Positions 1 through 12,583 of a DNA stretch of 64,000 nucleotides are shown here, in pieces. The DNA comes from Triglochin maritima (taxonomy: Eukaryota > Streptophyta > Magnoliopsida > Alismatales > Juncaginaceae). The notes beneath the pieces are model-generated. The model did not search any database and had not been told where the DNA came from. It was given only the letters and a program-made list of their open reading frames with translations. Positions within the stretch are counted from its first letter, which is position 1. The number at the start of each line of letters is the position of its first letter. The stretch is from assembly GCA_963682175.1 (NCBI GenBank), contig OY821771.1, positions 39,390,201 through 39,454,200 on the forward strand, written 5' to 3'. The position numbers and the translations under genes are program-made.

Positions 1-1658
1 ATTTAGCACATGTTACTTCTTAAATTCTAATGAGATTTGTTGATTCACCTTACATTAAGTTAACCTAAACACATATATAGCTAGCGCAGATCAATACTGA
101 TACTCCACGTACTTAAAATATGATCGTATATGCATGATCATTAAATCTTTTCATCGTTTTGTGAGTTAAAATAACTCTTCTCTTCTAATTACTATCACTT
201 AACAATGACATGTTCACGGAAAATACACACACAAATGTTTGACAAAAAAATAAAATTGTAAATCCAATCATCAGTTTTTATTGTAGAACCACACATGAAA
301 CATCCAATCTATTCTAAATGCACCAGTAATTATTTTGATGTGTAAATAAAACAAACATAAGGCAGTCACCGGCTGGCCGTCCTGTTGTAAGCATTGCAAA
401 TCGCAACGTTAGAATCTTTCTTACACTTTGTAAACGTTACTTCTCAAAAGTTGTAAAGAATCAATCATAGATCCCAAACTAGATAAGAACGTCTTACATA
501 ACTCAAACATATACAAATACAATCCCTCCGTCCAACTCCTTAGATAATCTCAAACTAACAAAAGGTCAAAGAACAAAACCAAACAAATTATATAATTAGG
601 TGAGTAACAACTTAAGAAACCATCACTTTCCGTTGTAGAACATTGGAAGAAAAGAAGAAGAAATCTTTGTCTTGTGGCAATATAATGGAGTCGGTGTGGG
701 GAAGGGACGTACTGGTGGTTGGAGTCTAATTAGATGATGAAGTCGGTTGGTGGATTATACATAAATAGTATATAATACGAGTGACGATGGATCATGTGAT
801 GTAAATTATTGGGAGGGAAGACATTTAGATTCGGTGAGGTGTTGAAATGTTGTGTGCGAGGATAATAATGGAGGGGTGTGTGGTGGTTAAGTTTCTTGAA
901 TAATTTGGGAGGTTTTGTTGGTGGGTGAACTACCAAATTATTCTTTCTACTTGAATTAGATTCGGTGTTCATTTGTTGTAATACTTTCAAGAGGTGGATC
1001 GGCTTTTATGTATTTGAGAGGGAAACATGTGATTGTGTTCCTTAGATTTTTGGGGGTATAATTTATGTACACCTTAAAGACAAAATGGGTTAGGTATTTG
1101 CAATAGATACTAATTTATTGTAAGCAAAATATTTACCTGTGTATTGTTAAATTAGTAGGTATAAATAATTATCCTTTTTAAATACATACTTATACATGTA
1201 TATCCAATACTAGTAAAATATATTAGATGCAACGACCACCAAAAACCATCGTTCCCGGAGAAATGGGAATTGAATAGAAATAAAACTTCTCAAGAATCTT
1301 GTTTAATGAGCCTCGTAGGTGAATCAGCTTCTTCTATTTCCGCTTATTCATCCGCTTCGTCTTCATTAGGATCCAAAATCATGCTTCCTCACAAATCATA
1401 CATACTAAACATTCATAAAATTAAAGTGTCTTAACATTAAACTAGGGAGATAGGATTGCTTAGTTTTGTTGAGTTTATAGACAAAAGTGAAATTTTAACA
1501 TGCACTTAGATGAGGAGTAGCAATTTGGAAGTTTGTTAGAATTTACATTTTCATGGTAAAATACTGAATGGACTGAAATGAAATATTGAATAAGAATGAG
1601 GTTGTTTGGTTTCTTAAAAAAATAAAAAAAAATTAGTTTCTTAAATAAAAGGAGAAAC
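1..1658. other. AT-rich intergenic DNA, no gene recognised
   Basis: No recognisable coding gene, RNA gene or mobile element was found. A short open frame on the minus strand (about 730-990) is rich in His, Pro and Asn, matches no family I know and has no clear promoter or splice context. The sequence is AT-rich with short A and T runs. Confidence 0.5.
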
Positions 1659-1663
1659 AAAAA
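1659..1663 (-). terminator. Pol III terminator of tRNA-Glu
   Basis: On the minus strand a run of five T follows directly after the tRNA 3' end, the usual RNA polymerase III stop signal. Confidence 0.7.
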
Positions 1664-1664
1664 T

Positions 1665-1737
1665 TTCCGTTGCCGGGACTCGAACCCGGGTCTCTCGGGT
1701 GAGAGCCGAGTATCCTAACCAACTAGACTACAACGGA
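1665..1737 (-). tRNA. tRNA-Glu (anticodon CTC)
   Basis: The minus strand folds as a 73-nt tRNA. The acceptor arms TCCGTTG and CAACGGA pair, with A as discriminator. The D arm contains AGTCTAGTTGGTTAGGAT (A box). The anticodon stem is CTCGG/CCGAG, closing the loop CTCTCAC with anticodon CTC. The T arm carries GGTTCGAGTCC (B box). There is no intron and no encoded CCA, as expected for a plant nuclear tRNA. Confidence 0.97.
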
Positions 1738-2040
1738 GAACCATTCGTAAATAGTATCCTAGCGAAATACTGTGGTAGCTACTAACTTTGAAAAAACTAC
1801 CACGAATACTGTGACATGAAACAAAACAGAAGTTCAAGATTTTGACAAAACTGTCTTAGAAAATCCTAATAGCAAATGATAAATTCAAAAACACGAACCG
1901 TTAATTCTACCCTTTGGTGTATGACTATAGTTTGCATGGCAAAAGGAGTAAGTTAATACTATAAGTTCTCAACAAGAACCCCACAATCAATTACACGTAA
2001 AAGAAGCAGTATTATCTTCTTAAGTGGGATAGCGTGTCTA

Positions 2041-5000
2041 CTAATCCAGCGGATTCCATTCCAATTCCAGCTCCAACTCTCCGGATTCGACGTTCTGCAA
2101 CTGCAGAGACACCTCTTGTTTCACCTTCCCATCCACAATATTGACGATGCTGTCGTCTATCAGGGCATTGTCGCTTGTTTTAAGCCACTTGCCTATCTGC
2201 ATGTTCCCAAGCAGTTCGGTATTTCCGAAAACCATTGCCGCATTGATCATTGGTTGGAGGTCGATGTCAGCTTCACCCATGATGTCATTAGCAGAAAAGG
2301 TATCATAATCATACACTTACTGCTTAGAACAAGAGACTCAGATTAAGGAGTGAACTGGTTGGTACATAAATGCTAACTTTAAACAAGAGATTATAAACAA
2401 TAAGACAAATAAAAATATAATAAATTAGATAGCATAACAATGTAATGAGCTAATGATAATTTGATAAACAGATATGTTAATGGGATCCCACCACTTTTAG
2501 GGGACCAAATTGTTGAGGAACTGAAAGTTTGAGGTCCTGGTTCCAAACTGGATTCAGATCGCTTGATATAACACTGGTTTGAGCCCTCTGAAAGACAATA
2601 CAAAAAACAGATTTCTCCTGAGCATTCACAATCACGCTTGCAAGAAAATGATAATAGAAAAATAATCAAACCTGATTCCCAAGAAGCAAAACAACATAAG
2701 GGTCACTTGTTTGCATGTCTCGGACAGCTAAGTTTGTGCCCTTTACCACTTTCACATTTAACGTACCAATAAACTCCCCAGCATCCTCCTGTTACAAGTC
2801 AGAAAATAGAATGGATGTTCACAAGGCTTCGATAGCCAAAAAAGCTCAAGTAACCACCCTTCGAAAGCAAATGGTCGATTGTAGTATAAAATTACTAACC
2901 GTATCCTCTATGGGATCATTTTGTTGGAGGGAGCTCACCGATGGGTCAGCAATAGCAATACGCAGACTTGGTTTTAGAAATTCTTGTGCTTCATATTTAG
3001 CCCTATACGTAAAAAGAATCGACAAATGAATAAGAAGTCAGTTGTTGAACATTCATTGTCAGCTGACTATTCCCACCTGATAAACATGGTGCGCTCTGCA
3101 GTACTTGAATCTGGTCCAGGCTTTGAATATTCTGGAGGAAAAAATTCTTCGTAGACTGCATTTGCACAACAATTTCCTCCAACCTCCACCATAGATTCAA
3201 TTTCCTCATCAGACCATTCATCTAATGTTACAGACAACACCTGAAACAAACGGGTGAGAATTTTTTACTGCAAAGTAATACAAACCGAGCAATACAATAT
3301 GAATATATTTTGGCTTTGATATTTGATGAATATTTACTACCTTTGTGATAGCAAAAAAGATACTTTTGCCTCAACCTAGTACTTGGCCAATCCTATCAGC
3401 CATTTTCAGATAAATCCGCAGAAAATAAACAGCAGGATGTTGTCACAATACCTTTGAGATATGAGAACCAGGGGTTCTGTGCACTTCACTGCACCTCAAG
3501 CACAATAATACACCAATATCTGCGGATCTGGAAAATGAAATGCGACAAATTCAACATAAATTGATGTTCACACAACTGCAGTTTGTACCTTGTGCATCAT
3601 GTAACAAAAACATCGATTCGAAGCATCAAAAAATCAAAGTCAATGAAATAACTCTCACTGTGCTGTGAGCAATGACCACTACATATACATTGTTCCAGAA
3701 TAGATAAAGTAAAATATATCAATTAAGAAGTTGCATTTGAGAATAATAACATGATTGTTGACAACTTTATGACAGTAAAGCGCAGATATGATCAAATATG
3801 ACTGTATTTACAATAACTTGGACAGTGAAAGATGACCAAAATTCATGATACCTCAAGCTATTAACATCAAATAATGCTGCAATTTTTGACATCCTTCCAT
3901 CTAAGGCAGCATGTCCTTTCTTTTAAGTAAATTAGTTCAAAACTCATACATCTAACGTCTGCCGATAATCTTGTGTATGGAAACCAATTGATTTGTAGTG
4001 CCAAGCCAAATCCAAATATGAATCAAACAAGATTTGGCAGAACACCTTTCCATGGGAATTGAGAAGTCTGATTTAAACCAAAAACACGTGATATAGAAAT
4101 TCCATATCATTTGCATAGAAAGCTAGATTGTCACAATTGTATATAAGTTGACATCTCACGTCAATAAGCAAAATGAGATGAAAATCTTCAACCACGAAAT
4201 TTAACTACTAAAAAATAGCATAAATCACGAGTTATCATCATTCTTATCTAGCCCTCCATTTGTTAGGTGCTAAAATTACCTCCAGTTCATCTTATTCCCA
4301 CTTTGCAACGTCAATTGTTCCTGTAACTCTAGAAAAAGCATACTGATGGCAGTTCACTACCAATAACCGTGGTGGGTTCAGATAAGATCCCCTTTTATTT
4401 ACCCAAAATGCAAAATAAAATTCTGCTGAGACTTGACATGCTTCAATTTTCTGTTCTGATTTTGCTCCATGGTGATAGTGAGCCAGCTACTTCTGTACAA
4501 GTTAAAAGGTTAAATCCAATTTATATGTGTCTCAACTATCAGGCTGTTCTCAGAACTTCAATTGGACAACTCAATCGAAACTGGTCATTCTATACAATGT
4601 GTTAGGGGATCAAGTCACTTTTTCCCCTTTATTCAAATATTACAAATGTGCTTTCAGCCCTAGAGGCAATATGAAAAGCCAAACATATTTTACAAGGAAA
4701 TCAGAAACCACATTAGTATTCTGTAAACAAATTTACTCAAGTTAGCCCAAAATAGTGATCTGTAAATACAAAATTAAACATGCAAGTGAAGCACTTAACG
4801 CCCATTTAGGATCTGGAGCACCACAATCATCACATATCTGGTTGTCACTGTTGAGCAATAGATCTTGTAGCTTACTTTTACAGCCTATAAATTAAAAAAG
4901 TTAATTATGTTCAGCATGAAAGTTAAGTGAGTCGATCTACATCTATGAAATAGCACATCATATGATAAGAACAGTTTTAAGGAGACCTTTGTGAGAGAAA

Positions 5001-5607
5001 ATTAGAGGAAGAATTGCTTTAGGGGGATTGAAATTTACGTAATCATTAAACAAAGATATACAAATATATATATATATATATATATTTACTTCTAGTGGTT
5101 TTCTTCTTCTTTTGATTATTTGCTCTAAATCAAATTCACTACTAGATTATTAAAAATGCAGAAAAAGACATTGTTCACAATTCTGGTGCACTGAAGATCA
5201 AAATCAGAAAACAATATTATAACAGAAGCCTGAAATCAACATTTTATTGTGCAAATAATACGCTGACAGTGTACTTTACTTTCTTCTAGCTTGTGCTTCA
5301 TAAAAGTGACTAAGCTCATGAATTGTGACAGACCAACATTCAGAACTCTGAATCACAGACAATTTGTACAAACACCAAAACCAAGAATTGTACCATTTAA
5401 TCTTCAGTGTTCTCATGATTCACAAGTCATGATTTATCACCATATAAAAAACATCGTGGGATTAGGGAGAAACTGCCAAAAAGGAAGCCCATAGATCGAT
5501 GAATTGGCTATAGGCGCAAAAAAACACGTTAGATGGTTTAGAAAACACATTGTGTTGGTAAAGACAGAAATACCTGATGGGGTCTTCGTAGAGTAACGGT
5601 TGCTCAT
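2041..5607 (-). CDS. AGD12: ArfGAP-C2 protein, AGD11/12/13 (ZAC) type
   Basis: GTPase activator for ARF small GTPases with a C-terminal C2 domain that binds phospholipids; it acts in vesicle traffic. CDS exons on the minus strand: 5574-5607, 4800-4884, 3452-3527, 3077-3240, 2900-3002, 2672-2788, about 2492-2587 and about 2041-2316. Exons 1 to 6 join in frame. The ArfGAP zinc finger is CDDC, 16 residues, then CLRC, followed by the arginine-finger context SEVHRTPGSHIS. The C2 domain runs from IGTLNVKVVKGTNLAVRD to the conserved end QNVESGELELELEW. Length is about 316 residues, against 330-340 usual for the family. Oddity: the C2 exon ending in FGPLKV and the last exon beginning VYDYDTF cannot be joined in frame by any GT-AG pair I can find, because stop TAA directly precedes the last exon in frame. 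Either the copy is damaged or it uses a non-standard site. Start: first ATG of the exon, giving MSNRYSTKTPSG. Confidence 0.88.
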
Positions 5608-6145
5608 CCCTTTCAACACCTACACCTTCACAATCACAGTACTCTCAGAAACACAAAAATAGAAGCAAACAACATAAACATCCTTTTTAGTACTACACAC
5701 AACAAACAAACCAACAAACAGACAGACATAATTCTCTCAAAACATCAATTTTCCTACACCTTGACAGGCATTGACTTTCCGGAGAAAATCAAACAAACAT
5801 TTGCAATACAACAACCGAACAAAAATATCTTCAATTCACCATGACATCATTTTATTTTTTTGTGACATTTAACAGAACCTTCAGATTTGTACGTTCGTTC
5901 GTCCTCACAGTTTCTAAAGCTACTCCGTAAAAACATTGCGAAACAAACTAATTCCGATCCAACCAAATCCAGATCATCATCAGCACAAACTAAAACAGAA
6001 TGTCAGAATCAAAAGTATAGGAAATGGAGATGAGATGGTGGAGTCAAACCCTAGAGTGGAGAATGCTTGATTGAAGACCTCACCTGATTCTTCTTCCCGA
6101 CTTCTTTGGAGGAAGATCGAAGTCGTCGAAGAAACATAAAGTTGG
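5608..6145 (-). other. 5' leader and probable leader intron of the ArfGAP gene
   Basis: Upstream of the ATG, the minus strand has a plausible untranslated first exon near 6085-6145 ending in ATCAG|GTGAGG. An intron follows, then a short leader directly before the start codon. This is inferred from splice consensus only; no transcript evidence is available. Confidence 0.4.
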
Positions 6146-8715
6146 GAATTTTATGGTAGGTTTGGATAACAATTTAGGAGTGAATTGGAGGAGTAAAAAA
6201 AATGTATTTCTTTCTCTTAGCTACTTATTAGGAAAAATAAGTTTATTTTGTTTAGTTAACATCTTCAGAAAAGAAAAAAAGAAACATTTTTAAATATCAA
6301 AATATTTTTTTATTTGTATTATACAACAACATAGCACATTATTTTAATATTGTTCAGAATTTTAAATTATATGTCCATCAAACTTGAAAATTTGAAGTTA
6401 AAGAAATTCAGTAATGTTACAAACAATGTAGCAAACAAAATATTAAAAAAATAAAGATACAAATTCTTCGAAAATACTTCAAATAAACGTTTTTTGTTCT
6501 TCTAAAACAATGACATTTGTTGTAACAAAAAAATTATTTAGAAATAGATCTTAACCCAAAAGTAGTAATATAACAAATTCAAATTCTTAAAATTCGTAAT
6601 AAATTTAAAAAAATCAAACTAAAAAACAACAAATTCTATTCCAACTCAAAAATTTCAATGGAAAGATTTTAAAAAAATACTATAAATGATTTTAACACAG
6701 TAAAATATTATTTTTTCACTTTCTCTCTGTTTCTCTCCATTTCTCTCCAAAATTGGAGAGAGTTGAATTGTAATTTTGTATTATAATATTTCTCTCGATT
6801 TCTTTTCTTTTATTTTGTCTCATCAAGTTGTTAACCAAACATACCCTTAAGGTGATTAATTTGAGATTTGATGTCGTTTTTTTTAAGATTTCGAGGTTAC
6901 ATACACGTTTCCGCGCTTTCATGACTTCGGTCCGTATTTCTATGAAAATGCGATGGGACTCTAGGTGAGAGACATGTTTCGTGTTTGAGTTTGTTTAATA
7001 AATCACTTTTGATTTGATAATTAGTTAACAAACTACTAGTGGCTTCTAAACGTTTTTCCCAAATCCCAACTTCGGTTGGCATGCTGATGCTACCCTTGGG
7101 CGTAGCTCAACCTGATACAATGAGCGTTTCGCATCTATGAAAATGAAATCATCAGTTCGAGCCCCAACTACATCAAATGCACTCAATAGAAAGAGTATTG
7201 AGTTACATTCGATTTGAAACCTTAACTAGCCTATTCCAAAGTAGAAATGTTTTTACGTCTTGAAAATCTCCGTGGAACGGTCGATCGATTATTTGGCATC
7301 AGTAAGTATTGGATTTTCTAGACTGCTAAAAAATGGTCGACTAATATCAATTTATGTCGACCGATTTCCCGGTTCCAGACGACCGAAAGCTATCTGGTTG
7401 TTCAATTGACATATTCCAGAGTCATTTCATCATTTCTTGAAACTTCAACTTAGGTCGACGACATTACTTATTAATGGCTATTTTGGGCATTCATTCTTCG
7501 CCATTTATGTGCCCTAAGCTCGTTTGTGTGCCCCTTTTATCCTCTATGTGAAAAGATTGGAGATCTTTATGTTACTTGAAGATTGGAGACTCGTGAAGTA
7601 TGAGATTGAGTCCAACCAGTGCTCATTGAAGGTTTATTCTTCTCCATACTCTCATTTATCAGATTGCTAGCCTATATTGTCCATGTAACCTATTGTATGT
7701 AGATTAGATTTAGCCATCTTGTTAGGTTTTAGTTTGTTGATTGAAGGTTTGTTGTACTCGGACGTGTAACCATCCAGAGTCTTGATTTAGTTCCAAATTA
7801 TTATCTTCATGTTATGTTTTGTCACTTGTATTGTCATTTACACAATAGTGAAATTCAACCATCTTTGCCCGTGGTTAATTCCAAATTGGGTTCTCATGTA
7901 TATCTTGGTGTTTAGGTTGATTGCTTGTGATTTCTTTCAAATTTGTGCTTGATTTGGTACATGCATGCAAAGTATTTGTGAATTTGCCTAGTCTTTCATG
8001 AATTATAGGTAGTCAAAATATCATTTGGTTAGCATGCTTTGTTTTTATGGATGAACTGCGTGTTTTTTCTCATAATATCTGCAGTATCTTATATAATCAT
8101 AAAAATGTTGCAAGATGTTGTGCAAATAGTTGCTAATATTTTTTGCAACAAACGTAAACTCACATAACTTTTGAGAATTAGAATCCTAGTTACGAAACTA
8201 CCGTATTTAGTCAAACCTATAACCTTCAATTAAAGGTTACTCTAAAATAACAAATTGAACTGACCTCAAGGTCAATAAATAATTCCGTGTACATATTAAT
8301 TTAAAAGAATGCATGTGCTAATCCCTTGCATTCTTCCAACATTCAGTAAGTATTCAAAACGGAAGATCGTTTCCTCAAATGTGAAAAATTGAAAACTGAT
8401 AGAGTACCCGCACAAAATGTTCAACACGTAACTTCAACATTGAGCGATAAATATTATATCTTAAAGGTTCATCAGCTTTACATAAGCTAAAACATAGTTA
8501 TCTTTAGATTGATGACTATGATACAGGCATACTGGTACAGAAACCAAATTGCAAACAGAACTGCGAAGAAACACATTCAATTTCGAGGGCAGCTGAAATC
8601 CCACCGGAAAAGATCATGATGTGAAGAAAAAAATTACAGCTTCATCTGGAACTACCACAATCACCCCCACCGAATCGGGGAGCATTATTACACGAATGCA
8701 TCAATGATGCAAACT
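6146..8715. other. Intergenic DNA with mobile-element relics
   Basis: The first 700 bases are AT-rich and featureless. From about 7090 a tRNA-like SINE candidate is visible. About 7260-7480 contains several copies of GGTCGA-type sequence (GGTCGATCGA, GTCGACCGAT), like the U3 arrays of the LTRs elsewhere in this window, so a decayed LTR may lie here. I found no coding gene. The FNR 3' UTR should lie within about 8450-8715. Confidence 0.35.
7092..7260 (+). mobile_element. tRNA-derived SINE candidate
   Basis: TAGCTCAACCTG (7103-7114) fits a Pol III A box and AGTTCGAGCCC (7154-7164) fits a B box. The spacing is slightly wider than in a tRNA and no cloverleaf can be drawn. No target duplication or clean 3' tail was identified, so the ends are approximate. 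Confidence 0.35.
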
Positions 8716-11700
8716 CTAGTAGACCTCAACATGCCATTGCTTGTTCTTTTTTAGCAAAGCAAGCTTCTGTTCCCAGTTCTCCCCTCGTTCTTCTGCAACT
8801 CTCTTCAGGGTCTCCTGGATACCAGGCATCATTCCCTTCAAACCGCAAAAGTAGATGTGAGCACCCTTGTCCAGAAGTTTGAACACCTCGTTGCTGTATT
8901 CTTCGATCTTGTCCTGAACATACATTTTGCCTCCAGCCTTGTTCTTCTGCTCCCTACTAAGTGCTATGTCATACCTGATTTTTTGCTCGATCAAAGGTAA
9001 TCAACATTACTATATATCCACATCAAAAATAAGAAGGAATGTAAAAGAAGGCAACTATATACCTGAAGTTGTCTGGGTAATCGTTAAGGTAACTGGTCAA
9101 CTCATCATCGTAGAGAAGGCTGTCTGAGTTTGCGACACCAAGGAAGAGCCAAGCAAGGCCACCAAATCGGTAGTTGGAAATAGATTCCATGAACATACGA
9201 CGGAGGTAACCACGGAAGGGCGCAATACCAGTCCCAGTAGCAATCATGATATGAGTTGCATTGGGATCCTTCTCTGGCAATAGCATTATTTTTCCCGAGG
9301 GCCCTGCAAGATAATTCATCAAACGAGCATGTCAGGATAGTCTTCGGTCATAAACTGTTATAAGTTCCTTTCTCAACTATCCCCATAACATTTTTCTGTA
9401 AACTTATAATTAATATTAATAAGCTCCTTATAATCATTCTCTTGGGAACAGAAGAAATAATTAAAATATTAAAGCCTTTCAGGCTTGGATCAGCAGGTAA
9501 ACAAATCACAACAGTAGGACTTCAAACTATTTTCCAGATTTTATTTGGGGCACATCTACATTATGCCTTTATCTTCTTTGAATGTATTATCATGATAAAT
9601 GTGACTACCAGTAAGCTGAATTTTGTCCCCAGGCTTTGCATCAGAAAGAAAATTGCTGCAAATGCCCTTCTTTGAAGGGTCCTCTTTTCCAGTCTCAGGG
9701 TCATAATAAACAGCACGGCGGACGCATAAACTTGCAGTCTTGCCATCAAATGAATCTCCATATCTACTTGATGCAATTGAATAGAGACGAACACTGTTGG
9801 GTGTCCCTGGTTTTTTGGGGTTATCACCCTACAAATAAAAACAAGAATAGCACCACTTACAATCAATTAAAATTTCAAGAAAAACAATACACAATAAGTT
9901 GACAACTTACAAGAGGAATCACACCAAAGCTTTGTCCTTCCCAGTAAGGAACGTTACCACCATGGTCAATAACTATGTGAGATGTCTCTCCGGGAGCTTT
10001 TGGTCCAACAAGCCTCTCAACAGACACAATTGTGGCAGTATAAGGCTCCTTAGGCTTGTATAAATTAAGAGGAGGTTCTTTTGCATCCTCAAGTCCAAGA
10101 GGTGCAACTGCAACTTTTTGTCTGCCAGCTTGCTGCACTGACATGCAAAGAACATTCTTTCGTTGTCTTAACCGTGATCCCTTGATTTTCATACCTAATG
10201 ATGAGTAGGGCATCCATGATTTGACTTCGAAGCTGAGATTTTGTGCCTGGATATTTGGAAACAAAAAACACGAGAAAACAATAAAGATAATGAAATCTCA
10301 TCTTCTTCCATAAGTTTTGTTAGGAATCTTAGGTTAATTAGAAACAAATATCCTCGTCTTGGTGGTTGAACCATGGCATAAAAATGATGCAACGATTGTT
10401 GCTTCACATACTGCTAAGATGGTATGGGTTGGAGAAAGAGTAAAAATAGCTACATGAACATACAAGCACATTTTTGACAAAAATAAATCCAGATAAAAAG
10501 CACAATGACGAATTTGACCAAACTAGGAAGTTCAAATTGTTCATATATGTTGGGATGTTTGACGATAAAATGGATTTACTAACGTATCCCAGACAGGTAA
10601 CTTTTAGTTATGTTCGAATTGGGGATTTCAAACTCTCTTAGAAAAATGTAATATGACAAGCAAGTTGCAGACATGTAGTAACAGACCCGGTAAATAATGC
10701 AGGGCAACCTCCCTTTTACTGCAGAAAGATTACAAGATCACCATAGTGTAATCAAAATCAATCAGTCTTTGCAGAATAGTCTACATTAACATCTTCACAG
10801 AAAACATATTTTTGTCTTAAGGATGTCAAGTTAGGTTTCATGAACCACGAAATTCTTGACCCGTGCTTGGCTCAGTAAAACCATGACTCACACTCAGTTT
10901 GAAGCTAAATGAACCAAAACTGGAACCCAACTTTAGCTTGCTATACTAATCAAGTTAATCCAAAACTTTAAGCTCGTTACACTAATCAAGTCGACCAATA
11001 CTCATATTGTAGAAGACATGTCAGTTTATTGTTGAATATTGACTTATATTTGCTAAGGAAGCAAATCCAGGAAGAGTCGGTCGACCGGATGGGATCCGGT
11101 CTACCGACCCACAACCCAGGAATTTTGGCGAAGAAGGGTTCGGTCCACCGAATTGGATTCGGTCCACCGAACCGAGAATTTCAGGCACTTCGGGTGCAAC
11201 TGGGATTGGATGACTGAATTGGATTCAGTCTACCGTTAGAAGGTAACAAACACTTCGGAACAACGGGTTCGGTAAACCGTTGGGGAGATTTTTGGTGTTC
11301 CGAGAATCTAAAAGTGTCTGGCCAATTTGGCACGGTCGACCGAAGGGTTGTTGGAGAATTAGTTAGTTCGTGGAAGAAGCGTTCTCACGGTCTACCGAGT
11401 CACGCGAGAAACGTTCCCGCGGTCAACCTGGAAGGATTCGGTTAACCGAATCGCAACAGGAATCGCTCCTGTTAAGTCAAGGACGGTCGACCGAATGAGC
11501 ACCTGTCGACCGTTTCCCACGAATTGTTCAGTTCGGTTTTGCTTAATTGTAGCTCGGTTTTTGAGTCTATAAAAGGCGTGTTTGCTCTTGGTTTTAACAT
11601 AACGTACAAGTGTAATATTTCATTTATTGTGGGCTGAGAAATTAAGGCTAGAGATAGATCTAAAGTGCTTTGAAGGACATATTGTCTCCATATACTTGTA

Positions 11701-12583
11701 ATCTCGGTTGCTACTCTTGTTGGAGAAGCAGAAGAAGGAAAGGAAACCCGCAGGAGACCCCCAAAGACGTAGGCACGTTGCTGAACCTTGTAAATCGCGT
11801 GTGTCGTGGTTGTTTCATGTGTGCGTTTGTGTTTGCTTGTTTATTTCATCTTATTAGTCTTCTTGTTGCATTAAGATTGGGAGAGGGTCTGAAGTTATTT
11901 CCGTAAGTCAATATTCGGTATTACGTGGTGTGTTTAATCCGTGTTGTGTTAGTACATTGTTAGATCCCTCCCAACAAGTTCGTCATAAATACTTGCGTCA
12001 AGAAGTATGACAACGTCTAACTTTAAAAGTCTTAATCATATTCGCCAAATATTTGTATCAGGAAGCATGGCAACATCTAACTTTGAAGTCCGTATGTCTC
12101 TAGAAACTAGACTCTAGAGAATTCCAAATCTAACTCTCATTTTCACAAACAACACTTTCAAATTTTGAATGGAGAACACCCAAAGCGGGTAAGTTGGGTC
12201 ATAAAGGATCCATACAAGGTCACTCCAAACTCAGGCCGAACTCAAACCCAACATTAAGGTTATTAACCTCAACCATCCAAGCTCCATATCATGCATGTAA
12301 TCTTTCAGCAACATTTATCTTAAAATTTTCAAATTTCAGAGAAGAAAAAACGACAAAACTCCTAATTTCTTAAACCAAAACAAAGAGAATCAGTTATCTA
12401 CCTTGACACCGCTTCTTCCACCCTGAAAATCACCACCACCGACGGCGAAAACCGCTCCCTGCAAGAGAGAGAAAAAAAAAACACAAATTTTCAGCGGAAA
12501 CGGAGCTCAAAAAACAGGAGAAGAAGGGAAAAAAAGATGGGATCTTTCCCCCCGACCTGAGATGCTCCGACGGCGTGGGCCAT
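8716..12583 (-). CDS. RFNR: Root-type ferredoxin-NADP(+) reductase, plastid precursor
   Basis: FAD enzyme that passes electrons between NADPH and ferredoxin in non-photosynthetic plastids, supplying nitrite reductase and other ferredoxin enzymes. Six exons on the minus strand: 12557-12583, 12402-12458, 9911-10246, 9609-9828, 9063-9303, 8716-8974. All borders are GT-AG and the lengths sum to 1140 nt (379 residues), the usual size. The N-terminal 60 or so residues, rich in Ser, Gly and basic residues, look like a transit peptide before [11 protein letters not shown]-binding motif [12 protein letters not shown]-binding [15 protein letters not shown] and [11 protein letters not shown], and the terminal HVEVY whose Tyr stacks on the flavin are all present. 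Conserved [19 protein letters not shown] identifies the root/heterotrophic rather than the leaf type. Start: ATG at 12581-12583, giving MAHAVGASQ. Intron 2 is 2155 nt and holds a solo LTR in antisense orientation to the gene. Confidence 0.97.
11030..11976 (+). mobile_element. Solo LTR (copy 1) inside FNR intron 2
   Basis: Begins TGTTGAATATTG and ends TCCCAACA. It is closely similar along its length to the solo LTR at 36167-37141, which has a perfect target duplication. The U3 holds an array of CGGT-NN-ACCG motifs (about 11080-11500), a TATA-like GTCTATAAAAGG near 11565 and a transcribed U5-like tail. No internal domain lies beside it. Flanking pentamers do not match at the exact ends (TTTAT before, AGTTC after); AGTTT lies two bases further left. 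It is antisense to FNR and removed by splicing if the intron is processed normally. Confidence 0.85.

Noticed and set aside
730..990. Minus-strand open frame of 86 codons, His/Pro/Asn-rich
   Set aside because: No family resemblance and no promoter or splice support; composition follows the local sequence.
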